Source of the DNA: Arachnopeziza araneosa
Taxonomy: Eukaryota > Ascomycota > Leotiomycetes > Helotiales > Arachnopezizaceae
Assembly: GCA_003988855.1 (NCBI GenBank)
Contig: QYAI01000008.1
Span: 124,001 to 188,000 of the forward strand
DNA: 64,000 nucleotides
Direction: 5' to 3'
Made by a program: the position numbers and the translations under genes. The notes under the pieces are model-generated. The model was not told where the DNA came from. It saw only the letters and a program-made list of their open reading frames with translations, and searched no databases. Positions 9,529-20,519 of the stretch are shown piece by piece (position 1 is the stretch's first letter; every line of letters begins with the position of its first letter).

Positions 9529-10870
9529 ATGTTCTCCAAGGCCTTGGCACTTGCTTCTGTGGTTGCAAGCTTTCTATCAACCATCAGTGCCGTACCTACC
9601 ATCAGCGTCGCGGGAACAAAGTTCTTTTACCAAAATGGCACACAGTATTATATCAAGGGCGTTGCTTACCAGTTAACGGAGCAAGATCCTTTGCTCGATG
9701 CTGAACAGTGCCAGCGCGATGCTACTGTCATGGCCCAACTAGGGGCCAATGCCATTCGTGTCTATCATGTTGACCCATCTCAAGACCACGCCGGGTGTAT
9801 GAGCGCGTTTGGAGATAAGGGTATCTACCTCTTGGTTGATCTAGATACCTTCAATACGGCAATTGATCCTGTAAGTCTGAAGCTCGATCGAAATGATACC
9901 CTCTAATCTTTTCCAGACCCACACAACATGGAATCAGTCTCAATTTGACCACTTCTCTGCAGTCATGGACGCTTTCCACTCCTACGATAATACTTTGGGA
10001 TTTTTTATTGGAAACGAGGTTATTGCACTCAACAATCAATCCCTCGCAGCACCATATATCAAGGCTGCTGCTCGAGATATGAAGGCATATAGAAACCAGA
10101 AAAACTACCGAGAAATCCCAATTGGATACTCTGCTGCCGATATTGCTGAGCTTCGACCTATGCTCCAGAATTATCTTGCATGTGGAACTAATGCTTCGGA
10201 AACCATCGATTTCTACGGTCTAAATGCGTATGAGTGGTGTGGAAATGTCAATATGGCGACGTCAGGCTACAACACTCTCAATACATATGCCCAGAACTTC
10301 AACATTCCCATCTTCTTTTCCGAAACTGGCTGCAACACAGTCCCACCTCGTACCTTTGATGATCAATCTGCCATCTTTGGCTCTTCTATGAACGGAGTAT
10401 GGTCTGGTGCTATTGTTTACGAATGGATCGAAGAAACCAACGACTACGGCCTCATCTCCTACGGACCTGATGTGGCTGCTACCGTTGTTGCTTCAGGAGT
10501 TGAAGCGGGCATCCCCAGAACTGGAACTCCTACACCTGTTACTCCCGATTTTGCTAATCTTCAAAGTCAATGGGCGACCTTGACTCCAACTGGAGTTGCA
10601 AGCGCCGCTTACTCACCATCAATCACCCCACCTGCATGCCCAGCTTCCACCGCCGGAGGTTGGTTGGTCGATGGTGATGTCAAATTACCAAGTATTGGTC
10701 AAGTTTTGAGCACTAGCACCAGCGCTGGTGCTTCTAGCACTGGAACTGCAACTGGCGGCGCCGCCAAGCCTTCGAGCACGACAAAGGGCAGCGCTAATGG
10801 CGGCAAAGAAATTGCAGGCATGAGTGCAGGACTTGTAGCTGTGATGCTAGGGTTCATGTACTGGCTATAG
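9529..10870 (+). CDS. GPI-anchored 1,3-beta-glucanosyltransferase, GH72 (Gel/Gas family)
   Basis: Two exons (9529-9870, 9917-10870), 1296 nt, 431 aa. The order is signal peptide (MFSKALALASVVASFLSTISA), then a GH72 catalytic domain with acid/base Glu148 (FIGNE) and nucleophile Glu250 (FFSETGCN), a Ser/Thr-rich linker (about 370-410) and a C-terminal hydrophobic GPI signal (GMSAGLVAVMLGFMYWL). GH72 enzymes cleave and rejoin beta-1,3-glucan chains at the plasma membrane/cell wall. There is no Cys-rich CBM43 domain, so this is the Gel1-like subgroup rather than the Gas1/Gel2 type. The ATG at 9529 immediately starts the signal peptide. Confidence 0.95.
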
Positions 10871-12910
10871 AGAGCAGTGGCTGTGGTGTATATGTACATA
10901 TTGCATACTGAGGCGTTTTTGTTTCATCTTTCAAGGCGAATGGGACCCTTGAGTGACTTTGCATGAATAAGCGCCTGATAGACAAGAAGCGCGGCGTTTA
11001 TAGGAGTTTTTTCCTTCAGGAGAAGTGTATGAAAGAATGCATGTGGAGGTTGATGAGAATAATACTGTTCATAGCAACAAGAAGCTAGAAGCAATTATAT
11101 GAATCAAATAGAGTTGCTATGTGGCCTAGAAGCAAATTCAGATTCTAGTACAGCAAGTGTGCTCAGTGAGTCTCAGGTCGCGGCAAGCAGAGTCCCACAT
11201 GATCAACACTTAGTTGCTCATATTATGAAGTCCCTCACAGTGGGCGAGGGTGACAGGGTCTATGCACAATGCTTTCCAACGCTGCGCGTTCTTATCTCTT
11301 TGGATTAGCAAGTGTTCCCACAAGACGATAGTAGCGTGTTCTAGCAAAGTTGGAGGCTGTAAACCCATTCTATGAAACCCTGCCAAACGAGATTAGTTTC
11401 GTTAAAGATTCTTTGTTGCAGTGTAATAGCAACCGTTGTGTTCCTGCTGTTCCACAGAAAACAATGCTGGACGATAAGTTAAGTGTGACTACTGCTTCCA
11501 ACGCACCAGCTTTGGATGATTCAAAGTCATTTTGTAGACGTGCTCCGCGGTTTCTCACTTCATCCTTCGAGCTTCTATGCCATGTCTTATTTTGCTAATC
11601 GGTAGATGATGTTTTTAACTCGGCGGTAGCATTTATTTGGAAAGTGGAACCACTCCACTCGGATCCTGTCTCAGCTGTTATCTTGTGCTTATTGTCTGTT
11701 TAGGTTATATGCAAAAATTGACTTGACCTACTAATAACACTACCCAGAGCGCTTCAACCCAGTCCCAATTTTTGCATTCTTCCCCGTGAACCTTTTCATC
11801 TCGCCTTCTGCTGTAATGAACCAATCTAGAAAGAGCTGAGTGTTTTAGGTTCCGAGATTAACAGATTGTTGTTTACAAGTGTTAGTAAATAAAGCTCTTG
11901 CTTCGCAGCAAGTACTTGTTGGATACACTTCTTAGATATCCTAACATACACGTCTGGCAAGTTTCCGATGCCGAAGTATCGGATTCCTTCACTAGTTATG
12001 TCATCATTTTCGATTCAATTGTGACTATGAAGTTTAATTGCCGATGCGAAATCTAAGCTGCGTGCTTGCCTCATTGTGAGAAAGTCTATTATGGCAAGGG
12101 CCTTCAAGAAGCTTCCTGTAAGTCCCGACTGCCTCTTTCTTTCGACCTTCAATTACAGAGTACAGTCCTCATAATCACCGGGAAAAAATACTTTGTTGAA
12201 TAATGCCCTTCACTCGTGAATACTCGTGCGCAAAATCTTAAGTGACGGACAAATTCCTAAATCAAGTCCCAGCCTTACAACTTCATGGTTCAATTCAACC
12301 ACGCGGTGAAATTGCATAGTTACGATAATAACTTTCTTCTTAAACCCGCATTCACTCTTCGCTTGTTAGCCACTTCTCTTTCTTTTCCTTCGAACTCTAG
12401 CCACTTCAAGAAAATTTGGCGAGCCCCTGAACACCCTTTGCCATTAGCGAGTCTAAGTTCACCATCAACAGTTTCGCCAGAGTGTACTCTACTCCGACGA
12501 TATCTACAAAGATTTTACCTCGGAAATGAATTGATTGAAGTGAAAGGACGGTAGATATAAAGCCTGGGGTCCCACCTCAGAAGTGAGTCCTCAGCACGAT
12601 ACGTTTGCTGCTCATAACTTTGGTATTTCATCGGATGCCGCACTCAAATTCTAATCAGACAACAATCCTACTTGAGGCATACTACATATCGATAGGATAT
12701 ATCCTGAGATAGAACTTCAGACCGTCAGAGCTACAGGTGCCTCGAGTCGCGACCAGATCTTCGCCTCCAGGATCGCTGGGCACTACCTTCAAGGTAACCT
12801 TCGTCCAGAAATCCAAGCCACTTTGGTTGACTAGAAACTCAAGTTGCCGCCGGTCCTACTACCATTCGTCTCTTCTACTTTACGAAACGCCTTCTTATCT
12901 TTGTCTCAGG
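10871..12910. other. Intergenic, AT-rich, no gene seen
   Basis: About 2 kb between the GH72 gene and the next transcription unit. Frames at 11099-11308, 11350-11598 and 12285-12554 lack domains, signals or splice context. The last 170 nt read open into the first exon of the next gene but are probably its leader. Confidence 0.5.
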
Positions 12911-13735
12911 ATGGAATCCATGGATCCACCAAAAAGAGCGTTGTCCAAGCTTCTAGGAGGTACAGCCGCCTACATCCCAGTGAACTCGAAGACGAACATG
13001 TCATCTCTTCGCCCGAGCCCAATTCTTGACGGTCCTTCCGCCTTCACCGAGAATAAAGCATCTGATCAGAGTCCTATTCGACTCCAAGATCAGTCAAAAA
13101 TCTTTGAAGAGTTAGATAAGGTATATTACCTCCCTCTTCTCTAACGGTGACAACTCGAGCAATGCTAACATTGAAATTAGCTCTATAATGCAACTAAACA
13201 TCCCATGCTGGACAATACCCAAAGATTAGGCCACGGTCATGCAGCCGCTCCTTATATCGACGACCAAGAGGAATACGTCGGCCAAGCCCGCGAATTGTTA
13301 GACCAACATATCCAAGATCGCGAGCCATATGTTGAGTTGGCATCGAAGCGTCTTCAGGCCGTGATGGGTATGAATGGTGACAAAGTCTTCGATTTACCGT
13401 TTCGTATCTCCTCCAAACCCACACCTTCCCCTAACTTTGAAGCATCTTCATCTACCAATCTAAAGAGAAAGAGCTCAGCTGTTGTTCTAGCTGGCAGCAA
13501 ATTTATTCTCGATGGTGGCATTCAGGTGGATGCTGCCACTGGGAAAGGTCTCAGAGAATGGCTGATGGGTATGGGGAAGGCTGGTGGAAGTCAGCGGAAA
13601 CAGGAGTGCCAGAGCATATCATTTCATGACTTCAGGCCTGACAGGAATGGAAATTTTTCAAATGTACTCATTGGTCACTTTCCTGCTGCTGGGCATCTGG
13701 GCCGGAGAGTGTATGTGTATGAGGTTGTTCTGTGA
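12911..13735 (+). CDS. Uncharacterised protein (possibly the 5' half of a longer gene)
   Basis: Exon 12911-13120 (70 codons) is joined over a 60-nt gtatat/ttag intron to 13181-13735, giving 254 aa if it ends at the in-frame TGA. The segment LYNATKHPMLDNTQRLGHGH through KSSAVVLAGSKFILDGGIQV looks like genuine, soluble, Asp/Gln/Arg-rich protein, but I recognise no domain. The end is doubtful. A strong gtgagt donor starts at 13733, two bases into the final Leu codon. A phase-compatible acceptor (ctcatcag, ending 13918) would join it to the open frame that continues to 14817. The alternative is two adjacent genes. Confidence 0.55.
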
Positions 13736-13818
13736 GTACTCGATTGTCCATTCCTTCTTTCGTCGCTCTGCATCATGCGGAATGTAGCACCATTCTTACA
13801 AGACATTGATGGGAGCTG

Positions 13819-14817
13819 ATGAGTGTTAGACCAACAGTAATTCTCGATCGTGTAACAGGGCAAGAGAAGCAAATGTCTGAGCAATGGCTCTGGTTTTTAA
13901 TTTCAAAGCCTCTCATCAGCCTCTCGCCACAAGACAAGTCAACCACATGCCCTACCAAATCCAACACCACAGGTAGCGCCCATTACACCAGCCAACGTCC
14001 CAATCTCGGTCCACCACCCTCTTTTCAGGACTCTAACCCCGAAGAAAGTACTCAGCTTCGACCACCCAAAAATTTTCCCCACCCTATTCCAGCCAGCTGG
14101 GTAGTTTTTGCTTGCCCTGGCACAAGCATAACTGCGTATCCCTCTATAACCGAAGGTTACTCAGCCGTACCACCACCGCCGGCCCCAGAGAAGGTCAAAT
14201 ACCCTTTCTTGAACAAGAACCCCGAAGTCTCTAGCGGCAAGATATTCCACAAGCGCAAAGACTACGATTTCTCTCATCAGGGAATCCCTCTGTTTGAATT
14301 CTCATCTGGAAAAGAACCCTTCTTTATCTCTGAGGCTGCCACTCCCAGATTCCTGTCAGTGGATGACATTGGAACATTCCACGAGGGCGATGTCTACAAA
14401 AGACGAACCAAAGGTGATTATCACCGTGCAACTCATGCGGCCATTGCGAAGATGGGAGAAATGGACCGTGAGGAGCTCACGAAAGAGCAAGCGAGGGGCC
14501 GAGATCGATCGCGCGAGAAGCCTGGGAAGTTTAACGGGAAGTGGTGGGATAGCTTTGTTGATAAGGCCTACGAGGATGCGGGCAAGTGGGAGTGGATCGA
14601 AAGGGCCATGATTGGGGGCAAATGCCGCGTGGTTGTGAGATGGGCGGAGTTGGAGGAGGATCCTGTGGCGGAACAGGACAAAGATATATCGATGGACTCA
14701 GGCGAGGTAAAGGATAGCGGAGTTGGATTAGGATTGCAGCTGGGTGAGGATGAGAACATTGCGAGGAAGAAGAGGAAACTTTCTAGCAGTGGGCTGGCAA
14801 TTCCCATTAGACACTAG
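13819..14817 (+). CDS. Uncharacterised protein, or 3' exon of the gene starting at 12911
   Basis: A 332-codon open frame. The first 50 residues are not obviously coding. From about residue 60 it is proline-rich, then charged: PASWVVFACPGTSITAYPSI, GKIFHKRKDYDFSHQGIPLF, GDVYKRRTKGDYHRATHAAI, and WWDSFVDKAYEDAGKWEWIE. It ends with a basic cluster ARKKRKL that could be a nuclear localisation signal. No family is recognised. The upstream gene has a strong donor at 13733 and a phase-matching acceptor lies inside this frame, so it may be exon 3 of one larger protein of about 550 aa. Confidence 0.55.
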   Translation: MSVRPTVILDRVTGQEKQMSEQWLWFLISKPLISLSPQDKSTTCPTKSNTTGSAHYTSQRPNLGPPPSFQDSNPEESTQLRPPKNFPHPIPASWVVFACPGTSITAYPSITEGYSAVPPPPAPEKVKYPFLNKNPEVSSGKIFHKRKDYDFSHQGIPLFEFSSGKEPFFISEAATPRFLSVDDIGTFHEGDVYKRRTKGDYHRATHAAIAKMGEMDREELTKEQARGRDRSREKPGKFNGKWWDSFVDKAYEDAGKWEWIERAMIGGKCRVVVRWAELEEDPVAEQDKDISMDSGEVKDSGVGLGLQLGEDENIARKKRKLSSSGLAIPIRH

Positions 14818-15071
14818 TAATATGGCAGCACTGTATCAAGAATAAAATATGTATCGATAATAATGGATTGGTCAGTCTTCCACATTTTATGTCAAATTCC
14901 TTGCATAAAAAGAATATGCAATCCATTGTGAGTTTTACACAAGTCAAATAACTCATCTTGACTTTGGAAGTTACATCTTGATTCAAAATGCACTCTTTTG
15001 ACCGTGTCATCCAAGTAGTATTCCTCGAGAATGAGAACGGACCCAATGTGGCCGTTGGCAGATTTGTCGGT

Positions 15072-15088
15072 CGTGACTTGGTGTCACG
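15072..15088. promoter_or_regulatory. CGTGAC/GTCACG inverted repeat, candidate operator
   Basis: Perfect 6-bp arms separated by 5 nt, 119 nt before the monooxygenase start. The GTCACG half-site resembles bZIP/bHLH-type targets. Function is inferred only from symmetry and position. Confidence 0.4.
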
Positions 15089-15158
15089 TCTGACAACCTA
15101 AATGACAGGGAGGTGTAAGACTGACCTGGGTAAGCGCCGCTCCCTCGTAAAGATGGAA

Positions 15159-15164
15159 TATAAA
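15159..15164 (+). promoter_or_regulatory. TATAAA box of the FAD monooxygenase gene
   Basis: A perfect TATAAA 43 nt upstream of the ATG at 15207, giving a very short leader. TATA promoters are common in inducible fungal genes. Confidence 0.45.
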
Positions 15165-15206
15165 CACCCTGCCGATTGTTTAATCCCACGTTGAATTATA
15201 ACCACC

Positions 15207-16568
15207 ATGGATCCCACACCATCCAAGCAAGTTGTGGTCGTCGGTGGTTCCCTCACGGGACTCATGACCGGCATCGTTCTCTCGCGTCTCGGGCACCATG
15301 TCAAAATCCTCGAGAGAACGCCATCGGAAGTGCTGAAGGACCAAGGGGCCGGAATCGCCATCGCTCCTGTCATTCCCCCCATCGTCGCCGCACTCAAAGG
15401 GTTTGGATTCTCCACTGGGGCTCCGCTGCTCGAGTTCTTGCAAGCCTACGACCGGACCAATGTCGAAACTCATGGCATGTACGATGCCTTTCTCTACCTG
15501 AAACGGGATGGCACCTTGAGGCAGAGAGTCGAATTGCCTATCGTCGTAGGTTCCACATCGTGGGAGCTGCTTTATGTCATCTTGCGTGCGAATTTTGATG
15601 GCGGTTATGAAAAAAGCTACATTCCACCTGCTCCGAAGCAACCAGGTGATGGTAAAACGGAGTATCTGACTGGAGTCAAAGTCATCGGGCTAAAAGATCT
15701 CGGTTCCAAGGTCCAAGTCGCATACTCAGACTCCACGGGTAATAATGAAGTAACAGTTGACGCTGACATTGTCATTGGAGCTGATGGACCTAACTCTACT
15801 GTCCGCAAGCTTTTACATCCCGAAGTCGAAAGAAAATACGTAGGTTATGTTGCGTTCCGGGGAACGGCTAAAGAAGCTTCTCTTTCGAAGCAAACTCAGG
15901 AGCTGTATGCAGAGAAAGTTGTGCTATATTTTGCACCAGGCACTCAGATAGCTACGTAAGTGTGAAGTATCCTCTATCCGACATCAACATGCTTACAAAC
16001 TTATAGCTACAACATTTCAGGCTTCCAAGGATCCCTCAAGCCTGGCGATCGCCTAGCCAACGCGGTGTGGTATTGCAACGCGACCGAGTCAGAAAAGAAC
16101 GAGCTCCTGATCGACTCTGACGGCATCAAGCACACCTTTTCTCTCGGTGCAGGCAAGATCCGCCCAGATCTCAAGGCTTCCCAGCAAGAGCTCGCAAACA
16201 AGATCCTACCCCCAAGTCTCGCAGAGCAGTGGAACAAGATCGAGGAGCCTTTTATCCAAGCCATCACCGACCATCTAGCCACCAGAACGGTGTTCATGGA
16301 CGGCAAGGTATTCTCGGTGGGAGATGCCGTCGCCGGTCTCAGACCACACACCACGTCGGGCACGACTCAGGGAGCGATGCATGCCTTGCTCCTGGGGAAG
16401 GTGTTTGGCACGGAGAAGATGGGTCTGGAAGAGTGGGAAAGCAAATCTTTGGAATTTGCAGCCTTGGCTAGTAAGTTGGGTCGGAGCATGGGAGACTTGA
16501 GCCAGTTTGGGCAGCATCCCATGGCCGGGGATCAAGGGAACATCGCCTCAACCTGGGAAAAGAAGTAA
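15207..16568 (+). CDS. FAD-dependent monooxygenase (aromatic hydroxylase type)
   Basis: Two exons (15207-15955, 16007-16568), 1311 nt, 436 aa. The FAD-binding beta-alpha-beta motif is at about residues 9-21 (VVVVGGSLTGLMTG), with the acidic residue in KILERTP. The DG motif is GADGPNSTVR at 191-200. A second FAD/GD-type motif (FSVGDAVAGLRPHTTSGTTQ) is in exon 2. This is the single-component flavoprotein hydroxylase fold, close to 2,6-dihydroxypyridine/salicylate-type hydroxylases, which use NAD(P)H and oxygen. The substrate is unknown. It lies tail to tail with an SDR 279 bp away, suggesting a possible two-step oxidation module. Confidence 0.9.
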
Positions 16569-16847
16569 CGGCTAGTGATATCATTCAATAAGCTGAAGGA
16601 GGATCAGCGATTCTGAGAATCAATCCATCATATGCCGCATTAGTTCACGGCTCGCTGTTCAAAAACACCCCATTTTTATTGTCGCGTGTCAAATTCGACA
16701 TTCAAAACCATTCCGCAGAGAAAGTCTTTAGCATTGTAACGTAGACAAAGACTTGGTACTTTTGAAATCATATCTATGCGTAACAGACATTTTTGGGTGA
16801 TTTAAAACACGGAAGCGTGCCACGAATCATGGCACCCCCTGGTGATT
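16569..16847. other. Convergent 3' region between monooxygenase and SDR
   Basis: 279 bp, AT-rich, shared terminator region of two convergent genes. Nothing else seen. Confidence 0.45.
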
Positions 16848-17824
16848 CTACTTTTCAACATTCATCTGCTCCACCAAACTCGCCCACATGTCCCTCTCCA
16901 TATCCTCGCTCCTATCGACTTCATTCCCACTCGCCGCCGGCCCCGGATCATTGAAGACCTCCACCTTCCGAACATTCTGCCCCACCTCCATAACGGTTCC
17001 CCCTACGCACTCCTCGTCCTGCACCAGATCCAGCATGACAGCTGCCACCTTCTCCGGCGTGACCCACCCCGCCTTCTCACCCAACAGCCGCATCTTCTCT
17101 TCATTCTCTGTCCACAGCGGCGTCTTGATCAAGCCGGGTGCCACGGCCACGACTCGGATCTTCGGCAGGCCGGTTTCGCTCGGGGGGGATTCCAGACGGG
17201 ATAGAGAGCGCACGAAACCGGATATGGCATGTTTCGTTGCGACGTAGCTGGGTGTCGGAAAGAATGGCCGTTGTCCTGCCGTGCTGGAGAGATGAAGGAT
17301 GCAGCCTGGCTTCTGGTGCTTGAGGAAGTGGCTGATGGAGAGCTGGGTTAAGCGGATCGGGTGAGTGAGGTTGATGTCTAGGAGCTTGTAGTGCGAGTTT
17401 TGAGGGCTATCTTTAGATTTTGGATGGCCAGGAGGGTACCAGAAACTCGACCATGGCTGGATTGTGATTGTCTCATTAATCTTGTGAAGTATTTTGGTGG
17501 TGTAGAAAGGGAGACTCGACTTACGGGTTCAAACACACCAGCTCCCGGAACGACTAGATCCACGCCGCCAAACTTCTCGACGGCTACATTGAAGAGCTTT
17601 TCCAACTGGTCCCACTCCGTGACGTCGGTTTTTTGGAAATAGGCTTTACTGCCTGATGAGGAGAGCGGGTGTGCGGCAACCAGAGCCTCCGCCTCAGGAC
17701 GGAGAGATAGATCGGCGATGAGGACGTTGCAAGCGTTCTCGAGGAGAAGAGATGCGAATGAAAAGTTGATGCCCGAGCCGGCACCAGTGACAATGGCAGT
17801 TTTCTGAGCGACTTTCATAGCCAT
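16848..17824 (-). CDS. Short-chain dehydrogenase (15-hydroxyprostaglandin dehydrogenase-like)
   Basis: Two exons (17824-17525, 17456-16848), 909 nt, 302 aa. The NAD-binding motif is TGAGSGI at residues 14-20. The catalytic set includes Ser157/Ser158 (HLSSTAG), Tyr171 and Lys175 (YVATK). A 68-nt intron ending in aatccag restores the family stretch PWSSFWYPPGHPKSKDSP followed by LLDINLTHPIR. This is the fungal 15-PGDH-like group that oxidises secondary alcohols with NAD; the real substrate is not known. Convergent with the FAD monooxygenase. Confidence 0.9.
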
Positions 17825-18499
17825 TTCTGATGAATGGCTTGAGGTTGAGAGGTTGATGGGTGACGAGTTCTTCTTCTTTGTTATACGCCTCAGACTCTCG
17901 GTGAGGACAGCAGTGGCCTTTTATATGTCGTGGCACTCGCTACTCGGATTCACATCTCACGAGTCAATAGCCCTTTTGAGTCGTTCGCCGCGGTTACGCT
18001 AGAGGGCAACTTCCCCTCAGCCATCAGGTAACAGTTGTGAGTGACTGGACACAGAAATCGTTGGCGAGTGGAAATGGCCGAAGTAGGACGGATGGCATCG
18101 ATGTCGCATACTGCTTGCCACGAAACTACTGAAAGTGCGTTGTTAATTCTTTCAGAGCTAGCTTGACCCTCCAAGCTCGAAAGGGGAAGGTCAGGCGAGG
18201 CGAATAGTTGGCCGAATCGAGAAACCATCGGCTCGGGGCAATCTACTTCATTCGGTTCAGCGAATTGCATCGAGGATACAGCAAGAATCAAATCTAAGCG
18301 AAATCTATATGTAAGAAACTGTCTCCCTCCTTTCTCTTCGTCTCATGGTGGTTACTAAATACGTCACAGTGAAAAACTATACTTTTACCATCTGTGTGAG
18401 AATCCTTAACTCGCAACTAAATAGGATACAATAGATAGTGTACCACGAATTAGTTGAAGTCGCATATGGCATTCCAAGAGCCACTTATTTAAGAACATG
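17825..18499. other. SDR promoter and flank
   Basis: Holds a minus-strand TATAAAAG at 17918-17925, about 94 nt upstream of the SDR start. A 113-codon minus frame at 17950-18291 has no ATG start in the expected place and no recognisable content. No other gene. Confidence 0.45.
17918..17925 (-). promoter_or_regulatory. TATAAAAG box of the SDR gene
   Basis: A perfect TATAAAAG on the minus strand 94 nt before the SDR ATG (17824), with a purine/AGAA-rich leader. Confidence 0.45.
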
Positions 18500-19500
18500 G
18501 TCGATCTTTTCAGACCATTTCTCATCCTCTTCAATATAAAAACCTGTTATAATAGCAACCCTAACCCGCTTCCAGATCTGCTCGTCTTCAGTTTCCTCCA
18601 CCAACAGGCACACAAGTTCTTGGTATATACTATCTCCTCTTGCGTTGACCCGTTTTCTCGAAGTGACCTGTTGGAGGCATCTCCCTTCTGCTCGACTATC
18701 CAAAGCGCGTGGCAATTCTGCATCGGAGCCGTACTAGCATCAGTATCCAGGCACCGGTACTTATCTTTGAAATCCAAATAGGCCCGGCCAACGTAATTGT
18801 CGGGATTCAAGAGTGTGTACTGTTCATATAAAAGTACTCCACCAAATTCTTGTTCCCAACGTGATTGAAGTAGCTGGTAACTCAGTGGACGGCTGCGAGC
18901 CCGAAGGAACAAATACCTATCGGATGAGTATGTTATTGCTCGGGTTGAGTAGTTGGTGACTAGTCTATACCATACGACGTACGCTCCATCGATCGCGGAG
19001 TAGGGATCGTCATTCAGGTTGGATAACAAGCGCTTGAAATCTTCTCCTTCTGACATGATTACTGTATCTAGGTCTGTTTTGGTCGTGGAGTTAAGAATGC
19101 TGCTTTCTCGTAAAAAAACAGGTTTGGCATTTCCATAACATTTCTTTATCACTATAATGGAGAACCCGCGTAGAAGGAAGGCGCGGTTTTTGAGAGGTGC
19201 TTTATGGAAGACTTCTTGGTGACCTGGAAGACGTGGTCGAAGATAACAATTAGTTGTTGGTGATAGTTTGACGGATGGTATATTTTGCCTATATTTCAGA
19301 ATCCCGCCATGGCTGTTGGGTGAGTATAACGCAGAGAGAGAGTAAGGTAATTATTTCGATAATAGTCTTTTATGTTGCGAGATTCAGTCACCCAGTCTTC
19401 CTCAAGGTCTTGGACAATGCATAGAGAATCAATCCAGAGGTATTGAATTCCCAGAGTCCTTGTAATAGTAACGGCCATTGTTCACGTAAAAATATTCAAA
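18500..19500 (-). pseudogene. Degenerate heterokaryon-incompatibility (HET) domain gene
   Basis: The minus-strand frame ending near 19296 contains the diagnostic HET core AVTITRTLGIQYLWIDSLC followed by IVQDLEEDWVTES and NYLTLS. It then breaks at a stop. About 300 nt further on another frame carries SAIDGAYVVWYRLVTNYSTR and AITYSSDR, the usual HET segment after the core. A third frame retains GLAAVH and NHVGNKNLVEY where GLA...G-K-L-GL would be expected. The upstream motif that normally precedes the core is also unreadable. Several stops and frame changes are therefore required, so this is a pseudogene. Intact HET proteins trigger cell death when genetically different hyphae fuse. Confidence 0.8.
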
Positions 19501-20519
19501 CATGTCATTGTGAATGTCGGCATTGATGTTCAACAATTGGAAGTATATTTAGCGATGAGCTCTGAACCAGTGCAATACCTAGTGCTAGGCGCTGGTGTTG
19601 TCAGTAACTTCTAGTGACGTTTCGAGGTTGAAAGCATTCCCGATCGATCGTGGTAGAGATGACGCTTGAGGCGGTGAGGACAGGCTGACGACATCTCGTG
19701 AGATGGTATAGTTTAATCAAATATACGATTCTCTCGCAATCAATGATGAAGGATCGCAGAGTTTCGAAGAAATTCCCCTTCGAGGCTTTAGTTCTCTCTA
19801 TTTACGTACACTCGTAATCGTTCCTCGCAGCGCACGGAACTTCTACCGGTACCGACAGATGGACGTGGCGTACACCAGAATAGGGCTGATAGATCGGATC
19901 GGCACGCTAGAAAATCAGGGAACATTCGCTCACTCACTCACCGCAGCAGTGGCGTGCTACGACATTGACTTGACGATCGTGATGGCAAAGTTTGTTGAAG
20001 ATGGGATTTGATGATTATGGAGTTGGATGTGGATATCTAATATTGAGTCTATGCTGACATGAAGATGGGATGGATATACAAAAGCCAATTCTAAAAGACG
20101 CCAAGCTATCGCTTATGCGAGAACGCCGGAAACGCGATGCTATCTTGCACGCTGAAAAGTCTACAGCAAGAAAAAAAACCCAAACAACTCCGCATCGTAA
20201 TCGCATGCTTCAAGGGTAACCCGCTCACTTCCGTTTCTCCTTTCTCGGACGATAATCATGATGCTCAATTGTAGTACATGGTACGACAGAACCAAGATTC
20301 ATCCACCTCGTGAAACGTGACGTCAATGAGGTCGTCTCACCTCGAGCGAAAGCTGCAAATATCTCAAATGCCGGAACATCGTGACATTTCCTTGATTACC
20401 CTCAATTGCGGAGGAGGCTGAAAAGTGAAATGCACGCCCGTGATGACGTTTGTACCACGAAGCGAGATCCCTTAAGACGCCGCTTATGACTTTTGCGGAC
20501 CAATAGAGGAACAATGCAT
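19501..20519. other. Intergenic, no gene seen
   Basis: About 1 kb upstream of the HET relic. Short minus frames at 20015-20206 and 20323-20514 have no recognisable content. The latter could be read as an alternative 3' exon of the neighbouring small gene but would need a poor acceptor. Confidence 0.45.

Larger units (their letters stand above)
14818..15206. other. Promoter region of the FAD monooxygenase gene
   Basis: Contains a dyad CGTGAC-ttggt-GTCACG at 15072-15088, a TATAAA at 15159-15164 (43 nt before the ATG) and a strong start context ACCACCATGG. No coding sequence. Confidence 0.5.

Noticed and set aside
17950..18291. 113-codon minus frame
   Set aside because: No ATG start, no conserved motif, and it overlaps the likely SDR promoter.
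20323..20514. Alternative 3' exon of the small gene at 20520-20843
   Set aside because: Would need a GAG acceptor two bases after a good CAG acceptor; the short RSRGRSRTSKK ending fits better.
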